Shown: positions 1 through 13,235 of the stretch, piece after piece
Layout of the letters: each line of letters opens with the position of its first letter
How positions within the stretch are numbered: the stretch's first letter is position 1
From: Euptelea pleiosperma
Taxonomy: Eukaryota > Streptophyta > Magnoliopsida > Ranunculales > Eupteleaceae
DNA: 64,000 bases
Direction: 5' to 3'
Assembly: GCA_035048495.1 (NCBI GenBank)
Contig: CM068542.1
Location: 41,755,109 to 41,819,108 of the forward strand
Position numbers and translations under genes: made by a program
Notes under the pieces: generated by a model
The model's input: the letters and a program-made list of their open reading frames with translations, nothing else
Told to the model about the DNA's origin: nothing
The model's database searches: none

Positions 1-3000
1 TTTAAGACATTTCTTTTCAAGTTTTATTTGATTATGTTCTTATAGTCATGTTTTTGAATCATTTTTATAACTATTTCGATATTAAATAGAAATTAATAAT
101 GACTCAAACATGTCTCTTGTAGCCTTCACAATAATCTATTCAGAAAGGTATGGAGAAAAGTAGTCAAGCAACATCCACTTTTACTTGTCGGTTTCCTAAG
201 TTTCATTTGGGGATGTTTTATTTGTGAAGGCTTGTAGAAATATGTTTGATTCTTAATTTTCTTGTGTCTTTTTTGTAGTTATTCTTTAATATCTTATTTA
301 CCATAATATTTTAATTTCATAGTTATCGAAGTTTTATTTAATCTCAAATAAGTGTTAACGCAAATCATGGTTATCGATCAAGTGGGTATCAGCATATGAT
401 TGCAGGGTTGCACAAGTTCATCTTTTGCCAAATTGTTTGATTTGCGTAAATGATTCGTTAAGAAATATTTTATTTATATATCATATAATTTTATACATTT
501 TTCTTGTTATTTTTGTTATATTTTCATCGAATAATTTTTCTAACTATTTTGATATTAAATAAAAATTAATAATGACTCAAACATGTCTCTCGTAGCCTTC
601 ACAATAATCTATTGAGAAAGGTATGGAGAAAAGTAGCCAAGCAACGTCCTCATTTACTTGTTGGTCGCATAAGTTTCTTTTGGAGATGTTTTATTTGTGA
701 AGGTTTGTAGAAATATGTTTGATTCTTAATTATCTTGTGTCTTTTTTTGTAGTTATTCTTAAATATCTTTTTTATTTTAATATTTTAATTTAATAGTTAT
801 TAAAATTTTACTTAGTCTCAAATGAGTGTTATCGCAAATCTTGGTTATCGATAAAGTGGGTATCATCATATGATTGTAGGGTTGCACAAGTTCATCTTTC
901 GTTGAATTGTTCGATTTGCGTAAATGAATCGTTGAGAAATATTTTATTTATATATTATATAATTTTATACATTATTCTTGTCATTCTTGTTATATTTTCA
1001 TCGAATCATTTTTATAATTATTTTGATATTATATAGAAATTAATAATGATTCAAACATGTCTCTCGTAGCCTTCAGAATAATCTATGAAGAAAGGTATGG
1101 AGAAAAGTAGCCAAGCAACATCCTCATTAACTTGTCGGTCGCCTAAGATTCTTTTGGGGATGTTTTATTTGTGAAAGCTTGTAGAAATATGTTTGATTCT
1201 TAATTTTCTTGTGTCTTTTTTTGTGGTTATTCTTAAATATCTTATTTATTATAATATTTTAATTTTATAGTTATTGAAATTTTACTTAATCTCAAATGAA
1301 TGTTAACGCAAATCTTGGTTATCGATCAAGTGGTATCATCATATGATTGCAAGGCTGTACAAGTTCATCTTTTGCTGAATTGTTTGATTTGTGTGTAAAT
1401 GATTCGTTGAGAAATATTTTATTAATATGTCCTATAATTTTATACATTTTTCTTATAATTTTTGTTATATTTTAATTGAATTATTTTTATAACTATTTTG
1501 ATATTAAATAGAACTTAATAATAACTCAAACATGTCTCATCATAGCCTTCACAATAATCTATTAAGAAAGGTATGGAGAAAAGTAGCCAAGCAACATCCT
1601 CATTAACTTGTCGGTCGCCTAAGTTTCTTTTGGGGATGTTTTATTTGTGAAGGCTTGTAGAAATATGTTTGATTCTTAATTTTCTTGTGTCTTTTTTTTG
1701 TAGTTATTCTTCAATATCTTATTTATTATAATATTTTAATTTCACAGTTATTGAAATTTTACAGTCTCAAATGAGTGTTAACACAAATCTTGGTTATCGA
1801 TCAAGTGGGTATAAGCATATGATTGCATGGTTGCACAAAGTTCATCTTTCGCTGAATTGTTCGATTTGCGTAAATGATTCGTTGAGAAATATTTTATTTA
1901 TATATCATATAATTTTATACACTATTCTACTCATTTTTGTTATATTTTAATTGAATATTTTTATAACTATTTTGATATTAAATTGAAATTAATGACTCAA
2001 ACATGTCTCTCGTAGCCTTCACAATAATCTATTAAGAAAGGTATGGAGAAAAGTAGCCAAGCAACATCCTCATTAACTTGTTGGTCGTCTAAGTTTCTTT
2101 TTGGGATGTTTTGTTTGTGAAGGCTTGTAGAAATATGTTTGAATCTTAATTTTCTTGTCTTTTTTTTTTTATTAGTTATTCTTAAATATCTTATTTATTT
2201 TAATATTTTAATTTCATAGTTTTTGAAATTTTACTTAATCTCAAATGAGTGTTAACGCAAATCTTAGTTATCGATCAAGTGGGTATTAGCATATGATTGC
2301 AGGGTTGTACAAGTTCATCTTTTGCTGAATTGTTCGATTTGCGTAAAAGATTCGTTGAGAAATATTTTATTAATATGTCATATTGTTTTATATATTTTTC
2401 TTGTTATTTTTGTTATATTTTAATTGAATTATTTTTATAACTATTTTGATATTAAATAGAAATTAATAATGACTCAAACATGTCTCTCGTAGCCTTCACA
2501 ATAATCTATTAAGGTATGGAGAAAAGTAGCCAAGCATCATCCTCATTAACTTGTCGGTCGCCTAAGTTTCTTTTGGGGATGTTTTATTTGTGAAGGCTTG
2601 TAGAAATATGTTTGATTATTAATTTTCTTGTGTCTTTTTTTTGTAGTTATTCTTAAATATCTTATTTATTATAATATTTTAATTTCATAGTTATTGAAAT
2701 TTTACTTAGTCTCAAATGAGTGTTAACGCAAATCTTGGTTATCGATCAAGTGGGTATCAGCATACGATTGCAGGGTTGCACACAGTTCATCTTTCGCTGA
2801 ATTGTTCGATTTGTGTAAATGATTCGTTGAGAAATATTTTATCTATATATCATATAATTTTATACATTATTCTACTCATTTTTGTTATATTTTAATCGAA
2901 TCATTTTTATAACTATTTTGATATTAAATAGAAATTAATAATGACTCAAACATGTCTCTCGTAGCCCTCACAATAATCTATTAAGAAAGGTATGGAGAAA

Positions 3001-6000
3001 AGTAGCCAAGCAACATCCCCATTAACTTGTCGGTCGCTTAAGTTTCTTTTAGGGATGTTTTATTTGTGAAGGCTTGTAGAAATATGTTTGATTCTTAATT
3101 TTCTTGTTTTTTTTTTTTTTGTAGTTATTCTTAAATATCTTATTTATTATAATATTTAATTTCATAGTTATTGAAATTTTACTTAGTCTCAAATAAGTTT
3201 TAACGCAAATCTTGGTTATCAATCAAGTAGGTATCAGCATATGATTGCAGGGTTGCACAAAGTTCATCTTTTGCTGAATTGTTCGATTTGCGTAAATGAT
3301 TCGTTGAGAAATATTTTATCAATATGTCCTATAATCTTATACATTTTTCTTGTTATTTTTTTATATTTTAATCGAATTATTTTTCTAACTATTTTGATAT
3401 TAAATAGAAATTATTAATGACTCAAACATGTCTTTCGTAGCCTTCACAATAATCTATTAAGAAAGGTATGGAGAAAATTAGCCAAGCAACATCGTCATTA
3501 ACTTGTCGATCGCCTAAGTTTCTTTTGGGGATGTTTATTGTAAAGGCTTGTAGAAATATGTTTGATTCTAAATTTTCTTGTCTTTTTTTGTAGTTATTCT
3601 TAAATATCTTATTTATTTTAATATTTTAATTTCATAGTTTTTGAAATTTTACTTAATCTCTAATGAGTGTTAACGCAAATCTTGGTTATCGATCAAGTGG
3701 GTATCAGCATATGATTGCAGGGTTGGACAAGTTCATCTTTTTCTGAATTGTTCGATTTGCGTAAACGATTCGTGGAGAAATATTTTATTTATATATCATA
3801 TAATTTTATACATTATTCTTGTCATTTTTGTTATATTTTCATCGAATCATTTTTATAATTATTTTGATATTATATAGAAATTAATAATGACTCAAACATG
3901 TCTCTCGTAGCCTTCACAGTAATCTATTAAGAAAGGTATGGAGAAAAGTAGCCAAGCAACATCTTCATTAACTTGTCAGTCGCATAAGTTTCTTTTGGGG
4001 ATGCTTTATTTGTGAAGGCTTGTAGAAATATGTTTGATTCTTAATTTTCTTGTCTTTTTTTTTTTTTGTAGTTCTTCATAAATATCTTTTTTATTTTAAT
4101 AATTTAATTGCATAGTTTTTGAAATTTTACTTAATCTCAAATAAGTGTTAACGCAAATCTTGGTTATCAACCAAGTGGGTATTAGCATATGATTGTAGGG
4201 TTGGACAAGTTCATCTTTTGCTGAATTGTTTGATTTGCGTAAACGAATCGTTGAGAAATAAATTATTAATGTCTTATAATTTTATACATTATTCTACTCA
4301 TTTTTGTTATATTTTAATCGAATCATTTTTATAACTATTTTGATATTAAATAGAAATTAATAATGACTCAAACATGTCACTCGTGGCCTTCACAATAATC
4401 TATTAAGAAAGGTATGGAGAAAAGTAGCCAAGCAACATCCCCATTAACTTGTCGGTCGCCTAAGTTTCTTTTAGGGATGTTTTATTTATGAAGGCTTGTA
4501 GAAATATGTTTGATTCTTAATTTTCTTGTCTTTTTTTTTGTAGTTATTTGTAAATATCTTTTTTATTTTAATAATTTAATTTCAAAGTTTTTGAAATTTT
4601 ACTTAATCTCAAATGAGTGTTAAAGCAAATCTTGGTTATCGACCTAGTGGGTATCAGCATATGATTGCAGGGTTGGACAAGTTCATCTTTTGCTGAATTG
4701 TTCGATTTGCGTAAACGAATCGTTGAGAAATATTTTATTAATGTCCTATATTTTTATACATTATTCTACTCAATTTTGTTATATTTTAATCAAATCATAT
4801 TTATAATTTTTGATATTAAATAGAAATTAATGACTCAAACATGTCTCTCATAGCCTTCACCATAATCTATTAAGAAAGGTATGGAGAAAAGTAGCTAAGC
4901 AACATCCTAATTTACTTGTCGGTCGCCTAAGTTTCTTTTGGGATGTTTTATTTGTGAAGGCTTGTAGAAATATGTTTGATTCTAATTTTTTTTTTTTTTG
5001 TAGTTATTTTAAATATCTTATTTATTTTAATAATTTAATTTCATAGTTTTTGAAATTTTACTTAATCTCAAATAAGTGTTAACGCAAATCGTGGGTATTA
5101 GCATATGATTGCAGGGTTGGACAAGTTCGTCTTTTGCTAAATTGTTCGATTTGCGTAAACAATTCGTTGAGAAATATTTTATTAATATGTCCTATAATTT
5201 TATACATTTTTCTTGTTATTTTTTTTTATATTTTAATTTAATTATTTTTATAACTATTTTGATATTAAATAGAAATTAATAATGACTCAAACATGTCTCT
5301 TGTAGCCTTCACAATAATCTACGAAGAAAGGTATGGAGAAAAGTAGCCAAGCAACATCCCCATTAACTTGTTGGTCGCCTAAGTTTCTTTTAGGGATGTT
5401 TTATTTGTGGAGGCGTGTAGAAATATGTTTGATTTTTAATTTTCTTGTATGTTTTTTTTTAGTTATATTCGTAAATATCTTTTTTATTTTCATAATTTAA
5501 TTTCAGTTTTTGAAATTTTACTTAATCTCAAATGAGTGTTAACGCAAATCTTGGTTATCGATCAAGTGTGTATCAGCATATGATTGCATGGTTGCACAAA
5601 GTTCATCTTTCGCTGAATTGTTCGATTTGCGTAAATGATTCGTTGAGAAATATTTTATTTATATATCATATAATTTTATACATTCTTCTCATTTTTGTTA
5701 TATTTTAATTGAATTGTTTATATAACTATTTTGATATTAAATAGAAATTAATAATGAGTCAAACATGTCTCTCATAGGCTTCACAATAATCTATTAAGAA
5801 CGGTATGGAGAAAAGTAGCCAATCAACATCCTAATTTACTTGTCGGTCGCCTAAGTTACTTTTGGGGATGTTTTATTTGTGAAGGCTTGTAGAAATATGT
5901 TTGATTCTTAATTTTCTTGTTTCTTTTTATTTGTAGTTATTCGTAAATATTTTTTTTATTTTAATAATTTAATTTCATAGTTTTTGAAATTTTATTTAAT

Positions 6001-9000
6001 CTCGAATGAGTGTTAACGCAAATCTTGGTTATCGATTAAGTGGGTATCAACATATGATTGCCGGGTTGGACAAGTTCATCTTTTGCTGAATTGTTCGATT
6101 TGTGTAAACGATTCGTTATTTTTTATTAACGCAAATCTTGGTTATCGATCAAGTGGGTATCAACATATGATTGCCGGGTTGGACAAGTTCATTTTTTGCT
6201 GAATTGTTCGGTTTGCGTAAACGATTCGTTGAGAATTATTTTATTAATATGACCTTTAATTCTATACATTTTTCTTGTTTTTTTTTTATATTTTAATTTA
6301 ATCGAATTATTTTTCTGACTATTTTGATATTAAATAGAAATTAATAATGACTCAAACATGTCTCTTGTAGCCTTCACAATAATCTATTAAGAAAGGTATG
6401 GAGAAAAGTAGCGAAGCAACATCCTCATTAACTTGTCGGTCGCCTAAGTTTTCTGAGGATGTTTTATTTGTGAAGGCTTGTAGAAATATGTTTGATTCTA
6501 AATTTTCTTGTCTTTTTTTATTGTACTTATTCTTAAATATCTTATTTATTTTAATATTTTAATTTCAGTTTTTGGAAGTTTACTTAATCTCAAATGAGTG
6601 TTAACGCAAATCTTGGTTATTGATCAAGTGGGTATCAGCATATGATTGCAGAGTTGGACAAGTTCATTTTTTGCTGAATTGTTCGGTTTGCGTAAACGAT
6701 TCGTTGAGAAATATTTTATTAATATGACCTTTAATTCTATACATTTTTCTTGTTTTTTTTTTAATATTTTAATCGAATTATTTTTCTGACTATTTTGATA
6801 TTAAATAGAAATTAATAATGACTCAAACATGTCTCTTGTAGCCTTCAAAATAATCTATTAAGAAAGGTATGGAGAAAAGTAGCGAAGCAACATCCTCATT
6901 AACTTGTCGGTCGCCTAAGTTTTCTGAGGATGTTTTATTTGTGAAGGCTTGTAGAAATATGTTTGATTCTAAATTTTCTTGTCTTTTTTTATTGTACTTA
7001 TTCTTAAATATCTTATTTATTTTAATATTTTAATTTCAGTTTTTGGAAGTTTACTTAATCTCAAATGAGTGTTAACGCAAATCTTGGTTATTGATCAAGT
7101 GGGTATCAGCATATGATTGCAGGGTTGGACAAGTTCATCTTTCGTTGAATTGTTCGATTTGCGTAAACGATTCTTTGAGAAATATTTTATTAATATGACA
7201 TTTAATTTTATACATTTTTTTTTTATATTTTAATCGAATTGTTTTTCTAACTATTTTGATATTAAATAGAAATTAATAATGACTCAAACATGTCTCTCGT
7301 AGCCTTCACAATACTCTATTAAGAAAGGTATGGAGAAAAGTAGCCAAGCAACATCCCCATTACCTTGTCGGTCGCCTAAGTTTCTTTTGAGGATGTTTTA
7401 TTTGTGAAGGCTTGTAGAAATATGTTTGATTCTTAATTTTCTTGTCTTTTTTTTGTAGTTATTCTTAAATATCTTATTTATTTTAATATTTTAATTTCAT
7501 AGTTTTTGAAATTTTACTTAATCTCAAATGAGTGTTAACGCAAATCTTGATTATCGATGAAGTGGGTATCAGCATATGATTGTAGGGTAGTACAAGTTCA
7601 TCTGTTGCTAAATTGTTCGATTTGCGTAAACGATTCAGTGGGAAATATTTTATTTATATATCATATAATTTTATACATTATTCTTAGTCATTTTTGTTAT
7701 ATTTTCATCGAATCATTTTTATTATTATTTTGATATTATATAGAAATTAATAATGACTAAAACATGTCTCTTGTAGCCTTCACAATAATCTATTATAGGT
7801 ATGGAGAAAAGTAGCGAAGCAACATCTTCATTAACTTGTCGGTCGCCTAAGTTTCTTTTGGGGATGTTTTATTTGTGAAGGCTTGTAGAAATATATTTGA
7901 TTCTTAATTTTCTTGTGTCTTTTTTTTGTAGTTATTCTTAAATATCTTATTTATTATAATATTTTAATTTTATAGTTATTGGAATTTTACTTAATCTCAA
8001 ATGAATGTTAACGCAAATCTTGGTTATCGATCAAGTGGGTATCAACATATGATTGCAGGGCTGTACAAGTTCATCTTTTGTTGAATTATTTGATTTGCGT
8101 GTAAATATTCGTTGAAAAATATTTTATTATTTTGTCCTATAATTTTATCCATTTTTCTCGTTATTTTTTTTTATATTTTCATTGAATCATTTTTATAATT
8201 ATTTTGATATTAAATAGAAATTAATAATGACTCAAACATGACTTTCGTAGCCTTCACAATAATCTATTAAGAAAGGTATGGAGAAAAGTAGCCAAGCAAC
8301 ATCCTCATTAACTTGTCGGTCGCCTAAGTTTCTTTTGGGAATGTTTTATTTGTGAAGGCTTGTAGAATATGTTTGATTCTTAATTTTCTTGTGTCTTATG
8401 TTGTAGTTATTCCTCAATATCATTTTTATTGTAATATTTTAATTTTATAGTTATTGAAATTTTACTTAATCTCGAATGAGTGTTAACGCAAATCTTGGTT
8501 TTGGATCAAGTGGGTATCAGCATATGATTGCAGAGTTGCACAAGTTCATCTTTCGTTGAATTGTTCGATTTGTGTAAATGATTCGTTGAGAAATATTTTA
8601 TTTATATATCATATAATTTTATATATTTTTTTGTTATTTTTGTTATATTTTCATTGAATTATTTTTATTAAATAGAAATTAATAAGGACGCAAACATATC
8701 TCTCGTAGCCTTCACAATAATCTATTAAGAAAGGTATGGAGAAAAGTAGCCAGGCAACATCCTCATTAACTTGTCGGTTGCCTAAGTTTCTTTTGGGGAT
8801 GTTTTATTTGTGAAGGCTTGTAGAAACAAATCTTGGTTTTCAATCAAGTGGGTATCAGCATATGATTGTAGGGGTTGCACAAGTTTATCTTTTTCTGAAT
8901 TGTTCGATTCGTTGAGAAATATTATATTTATATATGATAAATTTTTGTACATTATTCTTGTTATTATGTTTATATTTTCCATCGAATCATTTTTCTAACT

Positions 9001-9200
9001 AAAATGATTGTTAACGCAAATCTTGGATATCTATCAAGTGGGTATCAACATATAATTGTAGGGTTCCACAAGTTCATCTGTTGAATTGTTCGATTTGCGT
9101 AAATGATTCGTTGAGAAATATTTTATTTATATATCATATAAATTTATACATTTTTCTTGTTATTTTTGTTATAATTTTAATCATTTCTAATCATTATTAC
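1..9200. repeat. AT-rich satellite array, ~470-bp monomer, ~19 copies
   Basis: A tandem array. The anchor GACTCAAACATGTCTC recurs near 101, 574, 1048, 1525, 1991, 2471, 2942, 3419, 3890, 4365, 4831, 5284, 5757, 6351, 6820, 7280, 7754, 8230 and 8689, so the usual spacing is 453-479 bp. Within each monomer a block of about 190 bp after the anchor is highly conserved, while the T-tract and the TTTATATATCATAT / ATTAATATGTCCTAT stretch vary. No reading frame persists and the longest ORFs are noise. The last units (8780-9200) are truncated and degenerate. Function unknown; a heterochromatic or pericentromeric satellite is possible, but 9 kb alone does not show it. Confidence 0.97.
6014..7090. repeat. 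Recently re-duplicated monomers inside the satellite
   Basis: A ~105-bp piece at about 6014-6117 is repeated at about 6128-6233, giving an over-long spacing (594 bp) between anchors. The monomers starting near 6128 and 6600 then share private variants not seen elsewhere (GACCTTTAATTCTATAC, TAGCGAAGCAACATCC, TTTTCTGAGGATG). They look like the youngest duplication in the array, consistent with unequal crossing over. Confidence 0.85.
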
Positions 9201-9349
9201 ACTAATTTTATTTAAAATATTTTTGACCTTATTTACTCTTAATAATCATCTTTCATTCTTCATATGGACATGGATAAAGAATTTGCATGCCACTTTTTTG
9301 TTTTATATTTTATTTGATGAATCATGTTCTTGAATCTGTTTCTTCGAAT

Positions 9350-9515
9350 CATTATTTAAGTTATTTAAAAATTTTCTTTTCAAGTTTTATTCGATTATTA
9401 TCTTAGACTCTGTGTTTTTTAATCATTTTTATAACTATTTTGATATTAAATAGAAATTAATAATGACTCAGACATGTCTCTCGTACGCTTCACAATAATC
9501 TATAAAGAAAGGTAT
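9350..9515. repeat. Right-hand array flank, direct repeat of window start
   Basis: The sequence here (TTTCTTTTCAAGTTTTATT, then a GATTAT-rich stretch, then the TCATTTTTATAACTATTT junction and a partial monomer with GACTCAGACATGTCTC) matches positions 1-150. In ordinary monomers a different sequence precedes TCATTTTTATAAC. The array is therefore bracketed by the same non-monomer flank on both sides. Confidence 0.8.
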
Positions 9516-11780
9516 GGAGAGTAAAAGTCATTCATTGTCTATACTGTGTGTTTAGGTTTGGAAGGATCCTTGACTCAGTTGCTAGGATACAATGTCTCAG
9601 ATATTTATTGTCGTTGCACATAAATGGAAGTTTGGGGAGTCGGGCAATGCTTCTAGATTGTTGATTTTTGTTTTATCTACTGCACTCGAGCATATTGTAA
9701 TGATATCGCCGCCTTTAATGGCTTTTCAGGGTTTCGATGGGGGATTAGTTGGGGAGTTGATGTTGATAATAGCTGGCACTTTATGTTGGTTCTCATGAGT
9801 TTATTTTCGATGTTCCCCTTTCCATGCTTTTGCTTTGCTTTTTTTGCACAGTTGTGCATGTGTCCTTTGGTTCATACGTTCATCTCTTTGTCCTCCTCCA
9901 CATAGTGTATTTAATATTTTAAATTGAGTTTAACTGTAAGATGTCTTTCAGTCATTCTTTCTTAGGTTTATGTGCAACTTATCTTCCAACGTGTTGAGGA
10001 TCTGCTAATGTTTTAGGCTCAATGTCCTTCAACGAGTAGCATTGCACATTAAAATTTTGTCTATTTCTTATATTTTAATTTTTGACCAGTGCTCTAAGGA
10101 CTTTTTAAAATTTGCAGCTTTAGTGTTCCATTATATCATATTCAGGCTGTACTTTGTTTTGAAAACTCATGTGTCAGAGGGTGGGTTTTTTGTTTCTTGG
10201 ACTTTGTTGAGGTTTCTTTTGATTCTGTTGCAGATCTTGTTATACCTGTTTTTGAATTTTACCAAACACATTTTTGGCTGTAAGTGGGATTCAAGATTTT
10301 GGTGTTTGATGTATTCAAGAAAGGAGATTTCTTGGAGCCTTTTTAAATCAGCGTTTAATCTTTCAGATGATTTGCTTTCAAGTGGGGTATTCGTAGCTTA
10401 GTAGAATTGGTTTGGATTTCAGGGATCAAGCAATTGAAACTTGCTTTGTTGGTGTAGTAATAAGTAATTCTGATGCGAGGTTCCATTGGATTTTCTTATA
10501 TTGTATCATTAGCATGTATTGTTAATTGGGAAACTGGTTTATTAGACCGGTGCTGTTTTAGTTGTTGAGGACCTTGTTATGAATCACACCTGATGTCAGA
10601 TATCATGGGTACAGTCCTAGAGTTGCCTTCTCAAGAATCGATTTGTCCCTTATTTGTTTCTCTGGGTTTTGATTAGGGCACCAGATTGACTGTCATTGTT
10701 GATAGCAGCTTGAAATGTTGAACCTTGAGGGGTACTTTGTTCTTCTTTTGATTTTTTTTCTTTCATTTTTAGTCTTCCAGTTTCTTTTTCCCGTTTTCTT
10801 TTCTATTTCTCAATTTGAAACGCAATTAGATACTATTTTGTCCACATTAATCTGTTCTAGCTCAAATTGTTATTAGGCCATTTAATACCTTCGGTTAGGA
10901 TGTATATATGATATTTTGTGATTTTCTCTGTTCTTTTTAATGTTTGTCAGATTTTTTACTATTGGGAGCATATGCAGGACATGATAATCTGATGCACAGT
11001 AGGCAATTATTGGACATAAAAACATCATTACTAGCTCTGATTTGTATTTTCAGGGATAAAATTAATCAATAGGCATTGGATTGTTCTATTTGATTTGTTT
11101 GTTCGTCGGGGAAGGGATTATGGGCAGTTTGTAGGGCAGTCCGTGTTACCAACTTTAAGTTTACTCAATTCTCTTATCTTCATTTTATCTCAATGCCTTT
11201 CAAATTTGGTATTTGGGTGTTTTGATACAACAGCTTTGCATTTAGGAATTTAGTAGAATCCATTCCAATTACTCCAGTAGTGCATATTAGCTATTTGCAT
11301 AAGGGGTGTTTTTATCCAAAGTTCTCTTGGATGTTGTTGCCTAAAATCATTAGAATATAATTGAAGGAAACTCAATATATACGGTTGATTTTTCAGGAAC
11401 TTATAGATTTTTCTTTCTGATTAATAGATATAATTGTTTACAATCTCTGTCTTGTTTAGGTGGGTTATTGAAGTTGTTTCTGTGCAATGTTACCTAGTTG
11501 TAAATCTTTATATGTTGCAGATGGAGAGCAGGGTCTTAAACATGGAACTTGATTTTAATTATCTATTTATTTTTTTGTGTGTGTGACGTTGATTCCTTAA
11601 GACAGAGCCTCAGATTTGATTGATATATCGACTTGGCCCATTTATTTTAGTTCTTGGTTTTCTCTAAAACCTCAAGTGTCTCTGTTCTGAATGCAGTAGG
11701 ACTTGAACTTATATATTTTCTTCATGCTAAAATTGTTAATTTTTAAAGCTTAGTTCTGAAGTAGCGAGTTTGCCTTCTAG
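9516..11780 (+). other. T-rich intron-like DNA, no confident exon
   Basis: This stretch is T-rich with many polypyrimidine-AG ends and GTAAGT-like donors, as expected of plant introns upstream of the exons at 11781. One weak exon candidate is about 10422-10461, which reads DQAIETCFVGVV after a TTTGGATTTCAG acceptor; another starts at about 11521 after ATGTTGCAG. Neither can be linked in phase from sequence alone. The ORFs of 60-119 codons here lack any family signature and were not called. Confidence 0.5.
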
Positions 11781-12054
11781 ATGCATGTGGGAGAAACATT
11801 TAAGGGTTTGAGATCTCATTATAGGACACATCCCATATGTGCTGGATGTAGGGAATTAGGGCCATTCAGAATAATGTAAGTGCTTGGTAGTTCTCTTGAC
11901 ATTGAGCTCAGCTTGTAAAGATTCTTTTTGGAATTTCTGAAATTTTGCTGTCTCAGATGGAAATCAGATACATTTGGAATTGGTGAACGATGTCCACATG
12001 AAGATTGCAGTACCAATCAGCAATTTAAAACGCCTTTGGTATTCTACAGAAAAG
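11781..12054 (+). CDS. Two internal exons of an unrecognised Cys-rich protein
   Basis: Exon a is 11781-11875: acceptor TTGCCTTCTAG, donor AT|GTAAGTG. Exon b is 11957-12054: acceptor TTTTGCTGTCTCAG, donor AAAG|GTAGAA. Joined, they stay in one frame, the split codon giving Ile at the junction, and encode about 64 residues with Cys pairs C-x2-C (ICAGCREL) and C-x4-C (RCPHEDC), the motif FGIGERC between them, and the end TPLVFYRK. The C-x2-C...C-x4-C spacing suggests a small zinc-binding module. A possible third exon at 12166-12205 keeps phase and reads DKCTTNQLAFEVF, echoing CSTNQQF in exon b. I do not recognise the family. The neighbouring exons, start and stop are not identified, so the gene is partial. 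Intact phase and clean splice sites favour a real gene over a chance match. Confidence 0.55.
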
Positions 12055-12327
12055 GTAGAATCAGCAATCTTACTCATTTAATTCTGTCTTAGACGGATTG
12101 TTCAGCAACTCTCCTAATTATTTTTATGTTGAAAAGCACCATTGGCATTGGCTAGAAGTTGTCAGATAAATGCACTACCAATCAGCTGGCTTTTGAAGTC
12201 TTTCTGTAAGTTCCTAAATTGCTCTTGTTATACCGATTCCTCTATGATAAAAGACAAGCAGCAAGAAAGTCAAGGACAGTTTCAAATCTTAGTATTTTTG
12301 TGAACAAGGTTAATGTGGTCTCATCCA

Positions 12328-12480
12328 TGGTTTAAAAAACGGCTGTTATAATAAAAATAGTGGTCGTTATAACGGATTCGGACCTCCCTGTTACGTTATG
12401 TATTGTTAAAACACTTGGAAAATAATGGCCATTTTTTTCGTTATAACGGCTGTTATTTTTCCGTTACAAATGATAATTTT
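12328..12480. mobile_element. Short TTATAACGG-type palindromic element
   Basis: Begins with GGTTTAAAAAACGGCTGTTA and contains inverted GTTATAACGG / CCGTTATAAC blocks. It is a divergent relative of the TTAAACGG elements at 32603-35104, and another fragment lies at 27655-27720. No coding capacity. Boundaries approximate. Confidence 0.6.
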
Positions 12481-12959
12481 TTCATTTATCAAACCTTATG
12501 GGTAAATTTGAGTTTTCCAACTTTATCATTTTCTATTGGGAAATTTTTGTAAACATCCCCTCTTTTTCCCTTTTATTTTTTTGACAAATATGCCCCAACT
12601 TATTAAGGCATTTTCATTTCAAAACCTTGAGAGCACCCGACTTCAACCACATACTTCGCTTGTAGAGCGAGAGCAACTTGAGTTGCTCGATAGTCCTCCC
12701 CTCGACATCGGTAACCCTCCCCCACCACCCCTCCGATATTTCTCCCTCAAACCCTTAATACAATCCTCCTCTCTCCTCTCTTCTGTTTTGCCCACAATCT
12801 CTCCCCAGGCCTGTCTCATAGTTCTTTCTTTTCTTTAAACCGTATCTTCTTTCCCATTCTCACTCTCCAACTCTCTTGATTAATGATCTTTAGCCAATGG
12901 ATTTGAGCATTTTTCTTGGGGTATTAACCATTTTATTCAAGTATTTTTTTCAAAATAGT

Positions 12960-13235
12960 TATGTTCTGTCTGCTCTCATCGAACAAACCCATTCTATTCA
13001 GTTGGTTGGATCTAACCAAACAGGGGTGGTCTGTTCGGTGGCATCAGATCAAATTTTCAAAAATTGTCTATTCGGTTAGATCCAATCAAACAGAATGAGG
13101 ATGATTGATGGGATCAGACCAAACAAACCATTTTTGTTAAGGTCTCTTCGGTCTGCTCTAACCAAACAAAACTGTTGTGTTCGGTCGGCTTTGATTGAAC
13201 AAAGTTGGTCAATTCAGTTGGAGCAGACCGAACGA
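12960..13235. repeat. Cluster of short imperfect repeats (TTCGGT..GATC..AACA)
   Basis: About eight variants of a ~20-bp motif of the form TTCGGTYGGATCYAACCAAACA-like occur in both orientations (for example near 12975, 13005, 13035, 13070, 13120, 13150, 13180 and 13215). Half-motifs TTCGGT and ACCGAA are complementary, so adjacent copies can pair. Short ORFs across it simply translate the repeat. Origin unknown. Confidence 0.55.

Noticed and set aside
8782..8998. ORFs in the satellite
   Set aside because: Not preserved in other monomers; product of a degenerate edge unit.
1..9200. CRISPR-like regular spacing
   Set aside because: A eukaryotic satellite: repeat units of ~470 bp with homologous rather than unique spacers.
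9592..10401. ORFs of 68 and 119 codons
   Set aside because: T-rich, hydrophobic by composition (Phe/Leu), surrounded by intron-like sequence, no recognisable domain.
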